From Myxococcales bacterium (GTDB lineage Bacteria; Myxococcota_A; UBA796; GCA-2862545): a DNA stretch of 41,282 bases. Under the pieces are notes generated by a model. It was not told the DNA's origin. It did not search any database and worked only from the letters and a program-made list of their open reading frames with translations. A program made the position numbers and the translations under genes. Each line of letters opens with the position of its first letter. The stretch's first letter is position 1. Below, in pieces: positions 1 through 8,401 of this stretch. The DNA is taken from positions 1-41,282 of the forward strand of contig JAHQVJ010000065.1 of the NCBI GenBank assembly GCA_019634415.1. Direction: 5' to 3'.

Positions 1-135
<135 letters not shown>

Positions 136-163
136 GGTGTCTCCTTCGTGGTGAGAACGCTCT

Positions 164-2632
164 TCAGAAATCCATGCCGAGTCGCAGCCGGACATCGCGC
201 CCGGGTTGATCGGCGTAGTAGCGAAGCAAGCTCGTGTATTCGCGGTACGGCGTGTCCAGCAGGTTCCGCGCGGTGACGCCCACGCGGATGGGGCGGTCGC
301 CTGGGATTCGGGCCTCGATGGAGGCGCCCATCAGGGCATAGCCTGGGGGCGCCGAGGCGAAATCGACGCCCTCGTCGACACGGGACTGTGTCGCGACCAG
401 ATCGGACGTCAGCCGGATCTCCACGTCGCGGAGGGGCCCGACCGTGCGGGGCCGTCCGATCAGCGCCAGATGAAGGCGGTCCGCTGGCGTCCCGATGAGA
501 AACGCACCGGATGGACGCTCCGTGGCGCGGACGAGCGATCCGCGCACGTTCAACCCCACGGGGGCCGTCGGGCCGAGCTGTAGCGACCCATCCACGCCGT
601 AGAAGAGGGCTTGGACGGCACGGTAGCCATAGCTGGGCCACGTTCCTCGGATCGTGACGTCGAACCTGGGCTCGCCGCTGTCGTTGAGCCGGGGCGCGAA
701 GTAGATGTAGTCGTCGACGAGCTGGCCGTAGGCGGAGACCTCGGCCTCGAGGGCGCCGAGTCGCAGGCCCGTGGTGAGGGAGCCTCCCCAGGCCGTCTCC
801 ACCCGGAGGCTAGGGCTTCCGTTGGCGAAGACCGGAAACGTCGGTGCGCTGCCCAACAGGTACAGCTCGTCGACGTTGGGAAACCGGCTCGCCGTGGACA
901 GGTCCACCTTCACGTCGAGGTGCTCGGGTACGAGGTGCACGAGCCCGCCCACCGACACCGAGCCGGTGTCGTAGCTGGCTGGGCAGCGCACGCTGGTGGG
1001 ACCTTCCGTGCAGTCAGCGGGCGACAGCACGTCCCGTCGTGCGTGGGCTTCGTAGTCGCGCTCGCGCAGGAACGCGGCGCGGGTCAGCGCGTCGATCCGC
1101 GCCCCCACCTCGAGATCGACGCGGGCCAGCGACAGGCGTTCGTACGCGAAGGCGCCGCCGGAGAAGCTCCGGTAGCTCGGGATGAGCGACAGGCCTCGGT
1201 ACACGTTCTCCTGGAAGCTGCCTTGGAGCCCCACACCGCCTTCGAGCTGCCCGAACGGCGGCGTCACGGTGGGGTGGTGGTACAGCACGTCCACCGAGTG
1301 CGTCCGCAGCGTGAAGTCGAACTGCGGGCCGGTCACGCTGTCGCGGACCTGCTCGAGCTCCTGCCGGAGGTTGACCTGCAGCGCGTAGGTCGCCTCGAGG
1401 CTGCCCAGCTTGCCGAACAGATCGGCCTTCAAGATGGCCACGTCGTGCGACACGGCTTGCATGGGACGATCGATGTCGTAGGTGACCGTCCAGAGGTCTG
1501 CCGTGGCCGGAACGTCGAGGGCGAGCTGGGCCTCGAAGTCCGACGGGGTGCTGTTGCGAACGCCGTAGAAGACGCCGGCACGGAAGTCGTGGTGGTGCCA
1601 GGAGGCGCTGATCTGGCCGCTCTGCCACTGGTAGGTGGTGGCAGCGCCGAGGTTCCACGTTCGCGATGCCGTGTTGCCGAGCAGATAGGTCGGTGTGCGC
1701 TGCGTGGCTCCGATCGCCACGTTGCCCTCGACCCGCAGGGAAAGGCCGGGGACCGCCTCGGGAGCAGCATCCAGCCGCATCGCGCCATGGGGGCGCTGCC
1801 CATTCGAGGCGAACCCGGCGAGGGCGGTACCTCCCACGCCCGGCTCCTGCCGCAGCGGAGGGGGCGCGACGAGGATGACGCCGCCGATGGCATCGGGTCC
1901 GTAGCGAGCCCCTGCGGCTCCGCGGACCACGCTGATGGAGCCCGCCGAGAACGGATCGATCTCGGTGCCGTGGTCGGGCCCCCACTTCTGGCTCTCGTGG
2001 CGCACGCCGTCGTACAGCACGAGCAGGCGTCGCTCGGGCTGGCCCCGGATGATGGGCTTGGACGCGTCGGCCAGTCCGGGCGCATGGGTCACGCCCGGCA
2101 CCTGGGTGAGGGTCTCCGCGAAGTCGTCGCCAGCGGACCGCTCGAGGTCCGCAGAATCGAGGGTGGTGCGTGCGTGCGTGTCCTCGAGATCCGGCGAGCC
2201 GTGGACGACGACTTCCTCCACGAAGTCGTCGGAGACATCGTCGCCGGGCGGCGCGAAGTGGAAGCGCACACGGGTGGTGGCCGCGACGGGAGCGCCGCTG
2301 CGCTGTGCGGGTTCGAACCGGAGGAGCGACGCCGCCTGTAGCGCTGCCGCTCGGAAGATCTCCTCTCCACTCTCGAACCGACTCGCTACCACTTCACCTG
2401 TGTGGTCGATGTCGACGAGCACGGTCACGTCGCCATGCAGCCGGCTCTGTGAGGCCTCCTCGGGGTAGCTCGGCACGGCCTGCTGGAGCAGGCGTGGCGG
2501 CACATCCGGGCGGATGGGCTCGTCTTCTGTGGCCATGCCGGGCGGATCGGCGAGGGCGCCGCCGGGCAGACAACAACACACGCACATCATCAGAGGGGGC
2601 AGACAGCGGCGGCACAGGCAGGGCAGCGTCAT
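164..2632 (-). CDS. TonB-dependent outer-membrane receptor with N-terminal TonB-like domain
   Basis: An 822-residue outer-membrane transporter. After a Cys-rich signal peptide (about 1-29), residues 45-126 read as a TonB C-terminal (energy-transducer) domain: VPPRLLQQAVPSYPEEA, GDVTVLVDIDHTGEV, then LLRFEPAQRSGAPV. A plug domain follows at about 150-260 (TLTQVPGV, IIRGQPERRLLVLYDGV, VVRGAAGARYGPDAIGGVI), then a beta-barrel ending in a terminal Phe (RLRLGMDF), as expected for Bam-dependent folding. The substrate cannot be read from sequence; the downstream His-Asp lipoprotein and the upstream TTGCAA-N5-TTGCAA element point to a metal ion or metal chelate. Carrying a TonB-like domain on the receptor is an unusual domain order, though I recall it in some Myxococcota receptors. 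The ATG at 2632 is the only start that provides the signal peptide. Confidence 0.9.
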   Translation of the reverse strand: MTLPCLCRRCLPPLMMCVCCCLPGGALADPPGMATEDEPIRPDVPPRLLQQAVPSYPEEASQSRLHGDVTVLVDIDHTGEVVASRFESGEEIFRAAALQAASLLRFEPAQRSGAPVAATTRVRFHFAPPGDDVSDDFVEEVVVHGSPDLEDTHARTTLDSADLERSAGDDFAETLTQVPGVTHAPGLADASKPIIRGQPERRLLVLYDGVRHESQKWGPDHGTEIDPFSAGSISVVRGAAGARYGPDAIGGVILVAPPPLRQEPGVGGTALAGFASNGQRPHGAMRLDAAPEAVPGLSLRVEGNVAIGATQRTPTYLLGNTASRTWNLGAATTYQWQSGQISASWHHHDFRAGVFYGVRNSTPSDFEAQLALDVPATADLWTVTYDIDRPMQAVSHDVAILKADLFGKLGSLEATYALQVNLRQELEQVRDSVTGPQFDFTLRTHSVDVLYHHPTVTPPFGQLEGGVGLQGSFQENVYRGLSLIPSYRSFSGGAFAYERLSLARVDLEVGARIDALTRAAFLRERDYEAHARRDVLSPADCTEGPTSVRCPASYDTGSVSVGGLVHLVPEHLDVKVDLSTASRFPNVDELYLLGSAPTFPVFANGSPSLRVETAWGGSLTTGLRLGALEAEVSAYGQLVDDYIYFAPRLNDSGEPRFDVTIRGTWPSYGYRAVQALFYGVDGSLQLGPTAPVGLNVRGSLVRATERPSGAFLIGTPADRLHLALIGRPRTVGPLRDVEIRLTSDLVATQSRVDEGVDFASAPPGYALMGASIEARIPGDRPIRVGVTARNLLDTPYREYTSLLRYYADQPGRDVRLRLGMDF

Positions 2633-2656
2633 GAGTGTGACGTGGGCATGAGCCGC

Positions 2657-2685
2657 ACTCTAGGCAGGATGCGATCTTTTTGCAA
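2657..2685 (-). promoter_or_regulatory. Candidate promoter of the TonB receptor gene
   Basis: On the minus strand, TTGCAA (2685-2680) could serve as a -35 element, followed after 17 bases by TAGAGT (2662-2657) as -10. Transcription would begin near 2650, giving a leader of about 18 bases before the ATG at 2632. The -35 hexamer is also one half of the TTGCAA-N5-TTGCAA operator, so a bound repressor would block RNA polymerase. Both hexamers are only partial sigma-70 matches. Confidence 0.4.
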
Positions 2686-2696
2686 GTGAATTGCAA
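2680..2696. promoter_or_regulatory. Fur-family operator candidate, TTGCAA-N5-TTGCAA
   Basis: Two TTGCAA half-sites separated by GTGAA lie between the divergent TonB receptor and the small Glu/His-rich lipoprotein. Each half is itself palindromic, so the element reads as both a direct and an inverted repeat. The arrangement matches the Nur (nickel-responsive Fur family) box described in Streptomyces, tTGCaa-N5-ttGCAA. Which family member acts here (Fur, Zur, Nur, Mur) cannot be told. A further TTGCAA lies at 2759-2764 nearer the rightward gene, without a clear partner. Confidence 0.55.
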
Positions 2697-2812
2697 TAGA
2701 TGGAGAGAGTGGACCGACTTTGAAACGATATTGGCTGTAGATTGCTATCGTGATTAACTTGCAATTGAGTGGGCCTGTCGCTACCCTGCCTCTTCATCAA
2801 GGAGAGAGATTC

Positions 2813-3019
2813 ATGCGAATCCACTTCTTCGCTGCCATCGCTGTCGTGCTCGCCCTCGGAGCCTGCGACAGTCTGGGTGAGGTGGGCGACGCCTGTGAGG
2901 TAGACGCCGACTGTGTCGACGGTCTCGAGTGCCACGTCGAGGAGGAAGAGGAAGAGGGCACAGAGGAAGAAGAGCACGAGCACGAGGGCCACTGCGAGGA
3001 GCACGAGGACGAGGCGTAG
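2813..3019 (+). CDS. Small lipoprotein with Glu/His-rich metal-binding tail
   Basis: A 68-residue protein starting at ATG 2813, preceded at good spacing by AAGGAGAG (2799-2806). An upstream ATG at 2750 would add 21 residues in front of the signal peptide and lacks such a site. The signal peptide FFAAIAVVLALGAC ends in a lipobox at Cys19. The mature part has a Cys pair pattern (GDACEVDADCVDGLECH) resembling short disulfide-stabilised modules of myxobacterial lipoproteins. The C-terminus is strikingly rich in Glu and His (runs of five and four Glu, then EHEHEGHCEEHEDE). I infer a periplasmic metal-binding or buffering role, fitting its divergent placement from the TonB/His-Asp operon across a Fur-type box. 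No named family was recognised. Confidence 0.8.
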   Translation: MRIHFFAAIAVVLALGACDSLGEVGDACEVDADCVDGLECHVEEEEEEGTEEEEHEHEGHCEEHEDEA

Positions 3020-3037
3020 CCTCCCTTCGGGTGCCGC

Positions 3038-3075
3038 CCACGCGAGCGTGGCAGGAGGAGTGCCCGATCGGGCAC
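3038..3075. terminator. Two adjacent inverted repeats after the small lipoprotein gene
   Basis: CCACGC-GA-GCGTGG (3038-3051) and the perfect 16-base palindrome GTGCCCGATCGGGCAC (3060-3075) begin 18 bases after the stop codon. Either could form a transcript hairpin. There is no U-tract, so a terminator role is only plausible. Confidence 0.4.
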
Positions 3076-3116
3076 GCGCAGCGGCGCGTGACGTCCCTTG
3101 CCCCACGCGCGCCCTG

Positions 3117-3293
3117 ATGGGCTGGCTCGTTGCTCAGGCGATCGTGGTCTACTGCGCCTGTCCTCACGTAGCATCGGGCAAGGTGGTGGACGCGCTGCGC
3201 GAGCGCGACTTCCGCACCGCCCGCATCCTCGACGAGGGCTTCCTGGTCTGGGCTTCCTCCGGGTTGCCGGTGGCTCTCGGAGAGGAGCCGTGA
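3117..3293 (+). pseudogene. Rhodanese-like domain, C-terminal remnant
   Basis: From ATG 3117 the frame encodes 58 residues ending the way rhodanese domains do: VVYCACPHVASGKVVDALRE, then ARILDEGFLVWASSGLPV. In the family, a segment of 50-60 residues with the D-x-R and GHIPGA motifs should precede the active-site loop. Only a weak echo (ARDVPCPTRAL) is visible upstream in the same frame, and the preceding bases are occupied by the two palindromes. I read this as a truncated rhodanese; a short expressed single-loop protein is possible. The Cys of the YCACP loop is the expected sulfur-carrying position. It is convergent with SelO and separated from it by a 33-base palindrome. Confidence 0.5.
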
Positions 3294-3356
3294 TCCGGGC
3301 TCAGCGGATCGTTGGTTCGAACGTGCGGAACTACGTAGGCGTCGCGTGCCGGTGTC

Positions 3357-3389
3357 ATCGCGACAATCAACGGAGTTGATTGTCGCGAT
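3357..3389. repeat. 33-base dispersed palindrome, copy 1
   Basis: A perfect 15-base stem (ATCGCGACAATCAAC paired with its complement) around a GGA loop. Its last base is the first base of the TCA that encodes the SelO stop on the minus strand. Copies 2 and 3 (17852 and 20497) are identical to the reverse complement of this one. It sits between convergent genes and could terminate transcription in both directions, although no T-run follows. Confidence 0.9.
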
Positions 3390-4987
3390 CAGGAGCTACA
3401 GGACAGCATCGAGCACCCGGCCTTGTGGCGAGCCCACTCGGGGCGCTTGGCCGAATAGGCGTCATCCGTCTGAGGCTGGTCCGAGTAGGGATCCGACACG
3501 ATCTGAAGCAGCTTCTCCACCTCGGAGTCGTCTCCTTCTTCCGCCTTGTCGATGGCGACCTGGGCCAGGTAGTTCCGCAGCACGAACTTCGGGTTCACCC
3601 CGTTCATCGCCTCGCGCCGTCGCTGCGGGTCGCTTGCCTCCGAGCGCACCCGCGCCGCGTACTGCGCGAGCCACCGCGCCCAGCTCGGACGATGCAGCGG
3701 CTGAGGGGCCTCCACTGCGTAGAAGCTGGTGCTCACCTGCTGCAGCCGGCGATCGTCTGCGGCCTCGCCCTCGGCGACGTCGAGGTCGGCGAGCCCGCGG
3801 TAGAACAGCGTCATGTCGGTCTCGGTGCCGCGGAACAGGCCCATCAGCTCGTCGATGAAGGCTGCATCCGCCTCTCGCTCGCCGGCCTTCAGCCCCAGCT
3901 TGTCGAGCATCATCTGCAGGAAGGCCGGGCCGAAGGTGGCGGCGTAGGTGTCGAGCACCTGCTGCAGCGGCTCGGGATCCTCCATCAGCAGCGAGATGGA
4001 CTCCGCCAGGCGCGCCAGGTTCCAGGCGCCGATGCCCGGCTGGTGGGCGTAGCGGTAGCGGCGGCGCTGCGCGTCGGTGGTGTTCGGCGTGAAGTCGGGA
4101 TCGAAGCCATCCATCCACCCGTAGGGGCCGTAGTCGATGGTGAGCCCGAGGATCGACAGGTTGTCGGTGTTGAGCACGCCGTGCACGAAGCCCACGCGCT
4201 GCCAGTGCACCACGAGGTGGGCGGTGCGCCGGGCCACCTCGCACAGCCACTGCACCAGCGCGTCCGGAGCTTCCCGGTCGATCTCGGGGAAGTGCCACCG
4301 CAGCGTGTGATCCACCACCTTCTGCAGGGTCTTCGCGTCGCGGCGGGCGGCGAAGATCTGGTAGGTGCCGAACCGCAGGAAGCTCGGCGAGGTGCGGCAC
4401 ACGATGGCGCCGGGCTCCATCGCTGCGCGGCCGTCGTAGAACATGTCGCGCAGCACCTGATCGCCCGTGCGCACCAGGCTCAGGGCGCGGGTGGTGGGGA
4501 CGCCCAGGTGGTGCATGGCCTCGGAGCAGAGGAACTCGCGGATGGAGGAGCGCAGCACGGCGCGACCGTCGGCCCCGCGCGAGTAGGGCGTGCGGCCGGC
4601 GCCCTTGAGCTGGATCTCGATGCGCTGGTCGTCGGGCGCGACCACCTCACCTAGCGTGATGGCGCGGCCGTCGCCGAGCTGACCGGCCCAGTGACCGAAT
4701 TGGTGGCCCCCGTAGCAGGCCGAGTACGGGTCCATGCCGGGCTGCACGGCGTTGCCGCCCACGGTGGCGACGAAGTCGGGGGCGTCGAACACCTCTGGCG
4801 GCAGCCCCAGCTGTGCGGCGGCACCGACCGAGCCCACCACGAGGGTGGGATCGGCCACCGGCGTGGGCTGCACCCGGGTGAAGGCAGACTCCAGCACCGT
4901 GCGGGGATGGTTGGACGTCTCGGGGTCGGCGGGAAGCTCCCGCACGAACCGATCGTCGAAGGTCCAAGGAAGGGCTGGGCGGCTCAT
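3389..4987 (-). CDS. selO: Protein adenylyltransferase SelO (YdiU family)
   Basis: A pseudokinase-fold enzyme that AMPylates proteins on Ser, Thr or Tyr and is linked to redox control. Family signatures are clear: NPRTVLESAFTRV-like N-terminus (SNHPRTVLESAFTRV), YGGHQFGHWAGQLGDGRA, EIQLKGAGRTPYSRGADGRA, SSIREFLCSEAMHHLG, FVHGVLNTDNLSILGLTIDY (catalytic-loop Asp/Asn and metal-binding region) and DYGPYGWMDGF. The C-terminus GCSMLSCSS carries Cys at the antepenultimate position, where vertebrate SelO has selenocysteine. The length of 532 residues is slightly above the bacterial norm of about 480-500. I chose the ATG at 4987 because it places the conserved start immediately downstream; an in-frame ATG at 5008 adds seven residues. 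Neither has a strong Shine-Dalgarno. It appears monocistronic. Confidence 0.95.
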   Translation of the reverse strand: MSRPALPWTFDDRFVRELPADPETSNHPRTVLESAFTRVQPTPVADPTLVVGSVGAAAQLGLPPEVFDAPDFVATVGGNAVQPGMDPYSACYGGHQFGHWAGQLGDGRAITLGEVVAPDDQRIEIQLKGAGRTPYSRGADGRAVLRSSIREFLCSEAMHHLGVPTTRALSLVRTGDQVLRDMFYDGRAAMEPGAIVCRTSPSFLRFGTYQIFAARRDAKTLQKVVDHTLRWHFPEIDREAPDALVQWLCEVARRTAHLVVHWQRVGFVHGVLNTDNLSILGLTIDYGPYGWMDGFDPDFTPNTTDAQRRRYRYAHQPGIGAWNLARLAESISLLMEDPEPLQQVLDTYAATFGPAFLQMMLDKLGLKAGEREADAAFIDELMGLFRGTETDMTLFYRGLADLDVAEGEAADDRRLQQVSTSFYAVEAPQPLHRPSWARWLAQYAARVRSEASDPQRRREAMNGVNPKFVLRNYLAQVAIDKAEEGDDSEVEKLLQIVSDPYSDQPQTDDAYSAKRPEWARHKAGCSMLSCSS

Positions 4988-5159
4988 GGCGGCAGCGTAT
5001 CGTTCCATCCGGCTGGGCGTCCGCCCGCGGGAATGCCACGAGATTTCAGTTGCAGCGTTCGATGGAAGTCAGTTCCAATCTGTAGCGGATGCAGCAGGTT
5101 CGAGGGGCTAGAGTTGGTGCCGACAGGTCCGACTCCTCCATTGCGGGCTCGCCGCGAAG

Positions 5160-5173
5160 ACGTTCGCGAACGT
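5160..5173. promoter_or_regulatory. 14-base perfect palindrome upstream of the DUF4832-like gene
   Basis: ACGTTCGCGAACGT lies 53 bases before the ATG at 5226 in the SelO/DUF4832 divergent gap. It could be an operator for a dimeric repressor, but nothing else supports that. No other feature was seen in the 5009-5225 gap. Confidence 0.25.
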
Positions 5174-5225
5174 ATCGCTGTGGTTCTGGCGCCTGTCTTC
5201 GTCTCACTCGACAGAGGGTGGTCTC

Positions 5226-6752
5226 ATGTACAAGGACAAGCTGGTCGCGACGATGCTCCTCCTCTTCCTGTTGGGATGTGCCACCTCCGTGGAGCCTCCG
5301 AACGACGAAGCGGCGCAACGGTCATATGCTCCGGCCTACTACGACCGTGGGCTCCGGAATCCCCTGAAGGGCTTCACGACGAGAGATCCCGGCGAAGTGC
5401 ACGAGTGGGCAACGCTCGCACACGAGTACTTTCGGTGGAACGAGCTAGAGAATCACGAGTCCGACGGGTTGGACGAGATCCTGCGTGTCACCGACGAGGC
5501 CTTCGGTGACGTCCGATCCCGGAACGTCAAGGTGATCCCGCGCGTGTATCTCCACTGGGATGGGGACCAGACGCATTGGCCTTCGGACATGACCACGGGC
5601 GACTACGACAGCCCCCAATTCAAGGCCCGTGTGACGCGCCTGGTGGAGCGGCTGGGACAGGCCTGGAACGACGATCCTCGCGTCGCGTTCGTCGAAATGG
5701 GGATCTTCGGCAAGTGGGGCGAGCACCACTCGCCAGATCCGACCTGGGAGATGCAGCAGCTGGTCGGCGAGGCCTTCGTCAAGGCCTTTCCCGACAAGAA
5801 GGTGTCCGTCCGCTCGCCCTGGGAGGAGTTCCAGGAGTTCGACTTCGGCGTGTACTGGGATTCGTGGGCACACCAACAGCAGATGTACGGCAGTGGTCGT
5901 CACATCGACGAGATCAACACGCTCACGGAGCGCTGGAAGACCAACTACGTGGGGGGAGAGGTAGCGTACAACTGGGGTGACTGGCAGATTCAGCCGGGAG
6001 AGACTCCCACGGACAGTGTCGATGATCCAACTCACCGGAATTTCATCGAGAACTCCATTCGCTGGCTTCACTGCACGCAACTCAAATGGATCGATCGGTA
6101 CGATCAGAATGACCAGGGTGCTCGGGAAGGTGCGGAGATCCTGCATCGCGCGTTGGGGTATCGACTCGTCCTGACCCATGTGCACTTCACACCGAGCATC
6201 CTCGACGGTGTGCTCGAACTCGATGTCTTCGGCAAGAACGAAGGCTCGGCACCGTTCTACTACGACTGGCCCATCCAGGTAGCGCTGCACGACCCCGACA
6301 GCCGCGAGGTGATCTGGTCGGCCAACACGCGGTCGCTCGAGGCATCGGGTGAGGGCGAGGAGTTTGGCGTCCAGGGGTTTCGTGGAGACATGCGGAGTTG
6401 GTGGCCCGGGTTCCAGTGGACGGAGCCCGAGTTCGTTCCCAGTGATGGGTGGCCTGGTCAGGTCGTGTCGGAGGGATGGTCCTCGAGCCCGGGCCAGTGG
6501 AACAACAGCCCCACGGGCCGCATCGGGGGCAAGGTCAGGATCGAAGGGGTGCCCGACGGCGAATACGTGCTGTCGCTCTCCGTGCTCGACCCGGGCAACA
6601 TGGAGCCGAACCTGCGGTTCGCGACGACGCAGTACTGGAACGGCGGGTGGCATCCCCTCGGGCGCGTGTCGGTGGGAGGGCCCCGTTCCGGGGGCGATCT
6701 GGATGGGTTGTCCTTCGACGACCCCGGCTCCGACCTGTCCATTCGCTACTGA
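5226..6752 (+). CDS. DUF4832/DUF4874-like lipoprotein, putative glycosidase fold
   Basis: A 508-residue lipoprotein: MYKDKLVATMLLLFLLGC gives a signal peptide and lipobox at Cys18. The N-terminal half matches what I recall of the DUF4874/DUF4832 architecture: the RNPLKGF motif near residue 43, HEYFRWNELE, NVKVIPRVYLHW, VAFVEMGIFGKWGEHH, and a later AYNWGDWQ. These families adopt a TIM-barrel reminiscent of glycoside hydrolases; the glutamates in WNELE and VEMG are candidate acidic catalytic residues by analogy only. The C-terminal half (about 325-508) is beta-rich (LVLTHVHFTPSILDGVLELD, GEYVLSLSVLDPGN) and looks like a carbohydrate-binding or immunoglobulin-like region. It would act in the periplasm or at the cell surface on a polysaccharide; the substrate is unknown. 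The ATG at 5226 is the natural start. Confidence 0.75.
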   Translation: MYKDKLVATMLLLFLLGCATSVEPPNDEAAQRSYAPAYYDRGLRNPLKGFTTRDPGEVHEWATLAHEYFRWNELENHESDGLDEILRVTDEAFGDVRSRNVKVIPRVYLHWDGDQTHWPSDMTTGDYDSPQFKARVTRLVERLGQAWNDDPRVAFVEMGIFGKWGEHHSPDPTWEMQQLVGEAFVKAFPDKKVSVRSPWEEFQEFDFGVYWDSWAHQQQMYGSGRHIDEINTLTERWKTNYVGGEVAYNWGDWQIQPGETPTDSVDDPTHRNFIENSIRWLHCTQLKWIDRYDQNDQGAREGAEILHRALGYRLVLTHVHFTPSILDGVLELDVFGKNEGSAPFYYDWPIQVALHDPDSREVIWSANTRSLEASGEGEEFGVQGFRGDMRSWWPGFQWTEPEFVPSDGWPGQVVSEGWSSSPGQWNNSPTGRIGGKVRIEGVPDGEYVLSLSVLDPGNMEPNLRFATTQYWNGGWHPLGRVSVGGPRSGGDLDGLSFDDPGSDLSIRY

Positions 6753-6798
6753 CGCGGCCTGGGGTAGGGTGACCCACCACGCGAACGTGGGGGGAACC

Positions 6799-7230
6799 AT
6801 GATTCATCGTTTGTCGCTTCTGACCTTGTTGACCGTCGCCATGGGCTGCACGGGAAACAAGGTTGCACCGGAGCCAGCGCCGGAGCCCGAGCCGGTGGCC
6901 GAGCCCGAGCCCGAGCCCGAGCCGCAGGCTGGCGAGGCGAAGATGTGCGGAGGCATCGCCGGTATGCGGTGCGACGACGGCTTCGCCTGCGTCGACGATC
7001 CGCGCGACAGCTGCGATCCCGCCCACGGCGGAGCGGACTGCAGCGGCCTGTGCAAGGCCTGCGACGACGCTAGCCTGGCGCGCACCTACATCAACCAGAA
7101 CCCAGACGAGTGCGCAGCCATCAAGTTCACCTGCGACGACGGCCAGGCCCCCTTCTCGGACGCCTGCGGCTGCGGCTGCGCGACCACGCCTCCTAGCGAG
7201 CCGGAGGAGCCGAAGGCGGCGCCAGAGTGA
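6799..7230 (+). CDS. Cys-rich lipoprotein with Glu-Pro repeat linker
   Basis: A 143-residue protein from ATG 6799 (GGGGGAA just upstream). Signal peptide and lipobox LTVAMGC give lipidation at Cys15. Residues 20-42 form a Pro-Glu ladder (EPAPEPEPVAEPEPEPEP), a rigid extended spacer holding the next domain away from the membrane. The rest has twelve cysteines, including CGGIAGMRCDDGF, CVDDPRDSCDP, GGADCSGLC and DACGCGC. The first block is recognisable as the small module CGGxxGxxCxxGxxCxDDPRDxCDP..GGADCxGxC, which I recall in secreted proteins of Deltaproteobacteria-type genomes and in some eukaryotic Kazal-like contexts. Its function is unknown. Its 3' end overlaps the convergent gene at 7193 by 38 bases. 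Confidence 0.7.
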   Translation: MIHRLSLLTLLTVAMGCTGNKVAPEPAPEPEPVAEPEPEPEPQAGEAKMCGGIAGMRCDDGFACVDDPRDSCDPAHGGADCSGLCKACDDASLARTYINQNPDECAAIKFTCDDGQAPFSDACGCGCATTPPSEPEEPKAAPE

Positions 7231-8401
7231 GGGTGCGCGTGCGGACCACGCGCGGTCCCGCCGCCGTGGTCTGCTCCCACACCACCGCCACCTGCCCCTC
7301 GGGGGAGGCGGCGAGCTGAGGGCGGATGGCGTCGCCGCTGCCGTCGGAGACGACCACCGGCTGCCCCAGCACCTCGAGCTCGGGGAACGACAGGGCGGTG
7401 GCGAGCACGCGCGTGACGTCCTCGGTGCGCCCCTCGAAGGCCAGCACCACCCGGTCACGGCCCACCCGCACCACGCTCGGTCGATCCGCGAAGCGACGAG
7501 GCAGCTGCAGCGGGTCTGCGCTCACGGTGCCGTCGGCGTCGAAGCCTGCCACCACCACCTGCGGCGATCCGGAGAGCGCGAACAGCCGCAGCGCCACCAC
7601 CAGCCGCCCGTCGGCGCCGAAGTCGAGGCTCGCCCGGCGCGGCGACACCGCGGGATCGTCGGTGGCATAGCGCCACTCGGCGCCGCTCGCGGGGCCGCTC
7701 CCGCGGTAGCGCACCACCATCTGCAAGCTGCCGTCCGCCTGCAGCTCGGGGAACGCGGTGGCCACGGTGCCTGCCCCATCGGAGGCCACGTCCGCCGTGC
7801 CCGCGGCGTTGGTGGCGCCCACGCCCAGCGTGATCGGCGTGGCCAGCACCTGCTCGGCGTCGCCCTGCACGCTGGAGAAGCGGTACTCGGCATCGTCGTC
7901 CTGCAGCGCGTACCACACCAGGTCCACGCCGCCGTCCGCCCGCAGCGCGAGGTCCACGGAGTTGTTGCCCCGCGACAGCGACTGAGCTGCCACCTGCACC
8001 CGCTGGTTGGGGGGCTCCTCGCCGGGCGTGTGCCGCAGCACCCACACGCCGTCGAGCTCGGTCTGGAAGCCGAGCCACAGCCGACCGTCCGCATCCACCA
8101 CCGGATCCGCCTTGGCCGGTGCCAGATCCGCCGCCACCGCATCGATGGGCTCGCCCACCGTGGACACCGGATCCACGAGCCGCACGAAGATGCGCGTCTC
8201 GGGACCCAGGTCGCCGCTCGTCCACGTCGTGGCCAGGGTGCGCTCGTCGAGCCAGGCCACCGCACCGTGGTGAGCGTCCACGTCGGCGTCCGACACGGTG
8301 AAGGCGGGGCCCAGCTGCAGCGCGGGGGCCTCCTGTGCGGGGCTCTGCGGCGCGCACGCCGCCCATAGCCACGCGCCCAGCACGGACCGCCACGCGCTCA
8401 T
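7193..8401 (-). CDS. Exported lipoprotein, beta-propeller-like, unknown function
   Basis: A 402-residue protein starting at ATG 8401, which overlaps the HrpB stop as ATGA. The signal peptide MSAWRSVLGAWLWAAC suggests lipidation at Cys16. The mature part has recurring strand-turn units of about 45-55 residues with closing motifs such as VVDADGRLWLGFQT, LALRADGGVDLVWYAL, LDFGADGRLVVALRL and ASPEGQVAVVWEQT, which is how beta-propeller blades look when read by eye. No catalytic motif was seen and no family was assigned. It is the last gene of the three-gene minus-strand cluster 12242 to 7193 with 4-base overlaps throughout, so its translation is probably coupled to the helicase, an odd pairing of a surface protein with a nucleic-acid enzyme. 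Confidence 0.7.
   Translation of the reverse strand: MSAWRSVLGAWLWAACAPQSPAQEAPALQLGPAFTVSDADVDAHHGAVAWLDERTLATTWTSGDLGPETRIFVRLVDPVSTVGEPIDAVAADLAPAKADPVVDADGRLWLGFQTELDGVWVLRHTPGEEPPNQRVQVAAQSLSRGNNSVDLALRADGGVDLVWYALQDDDAEYRFSSVQGDAEQVLATPITLGVGATNAAGTADVASDGAGTVATAFPELQADGSLQMVVRYRGSGPASGAEWRYATDDPAVSPRRASLDFGADGRLVVALRLFALSGSPQVVVAGFDADGTVSADPLQLPRRFADRPSVVRVGRDRVVLAFEGRTEDVTRVLATALSFPELEVLGQPVVVSDGSGDAIRPQLAASPEGQVAVVWEQTTAAGPRVVRTRTLTLAPPSAPPAR

Noticed and set aside
611..2341. Long plus-strand frame opposite the TonB receptor
   Set aside because: High-GC shadow of the real gene: no domain, no ribosome site, and Arg/Val/Ala-heavy composition. The same reasoning removes similar long frames opposite SelO, hrpB, the kinases and others.
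2741..2765. Second metal-regulator box (ATTGC-N15-GCAAT)
   Set aside because: The spacing is too wide for the same operator class and only one TTGCAA half-site is intact.
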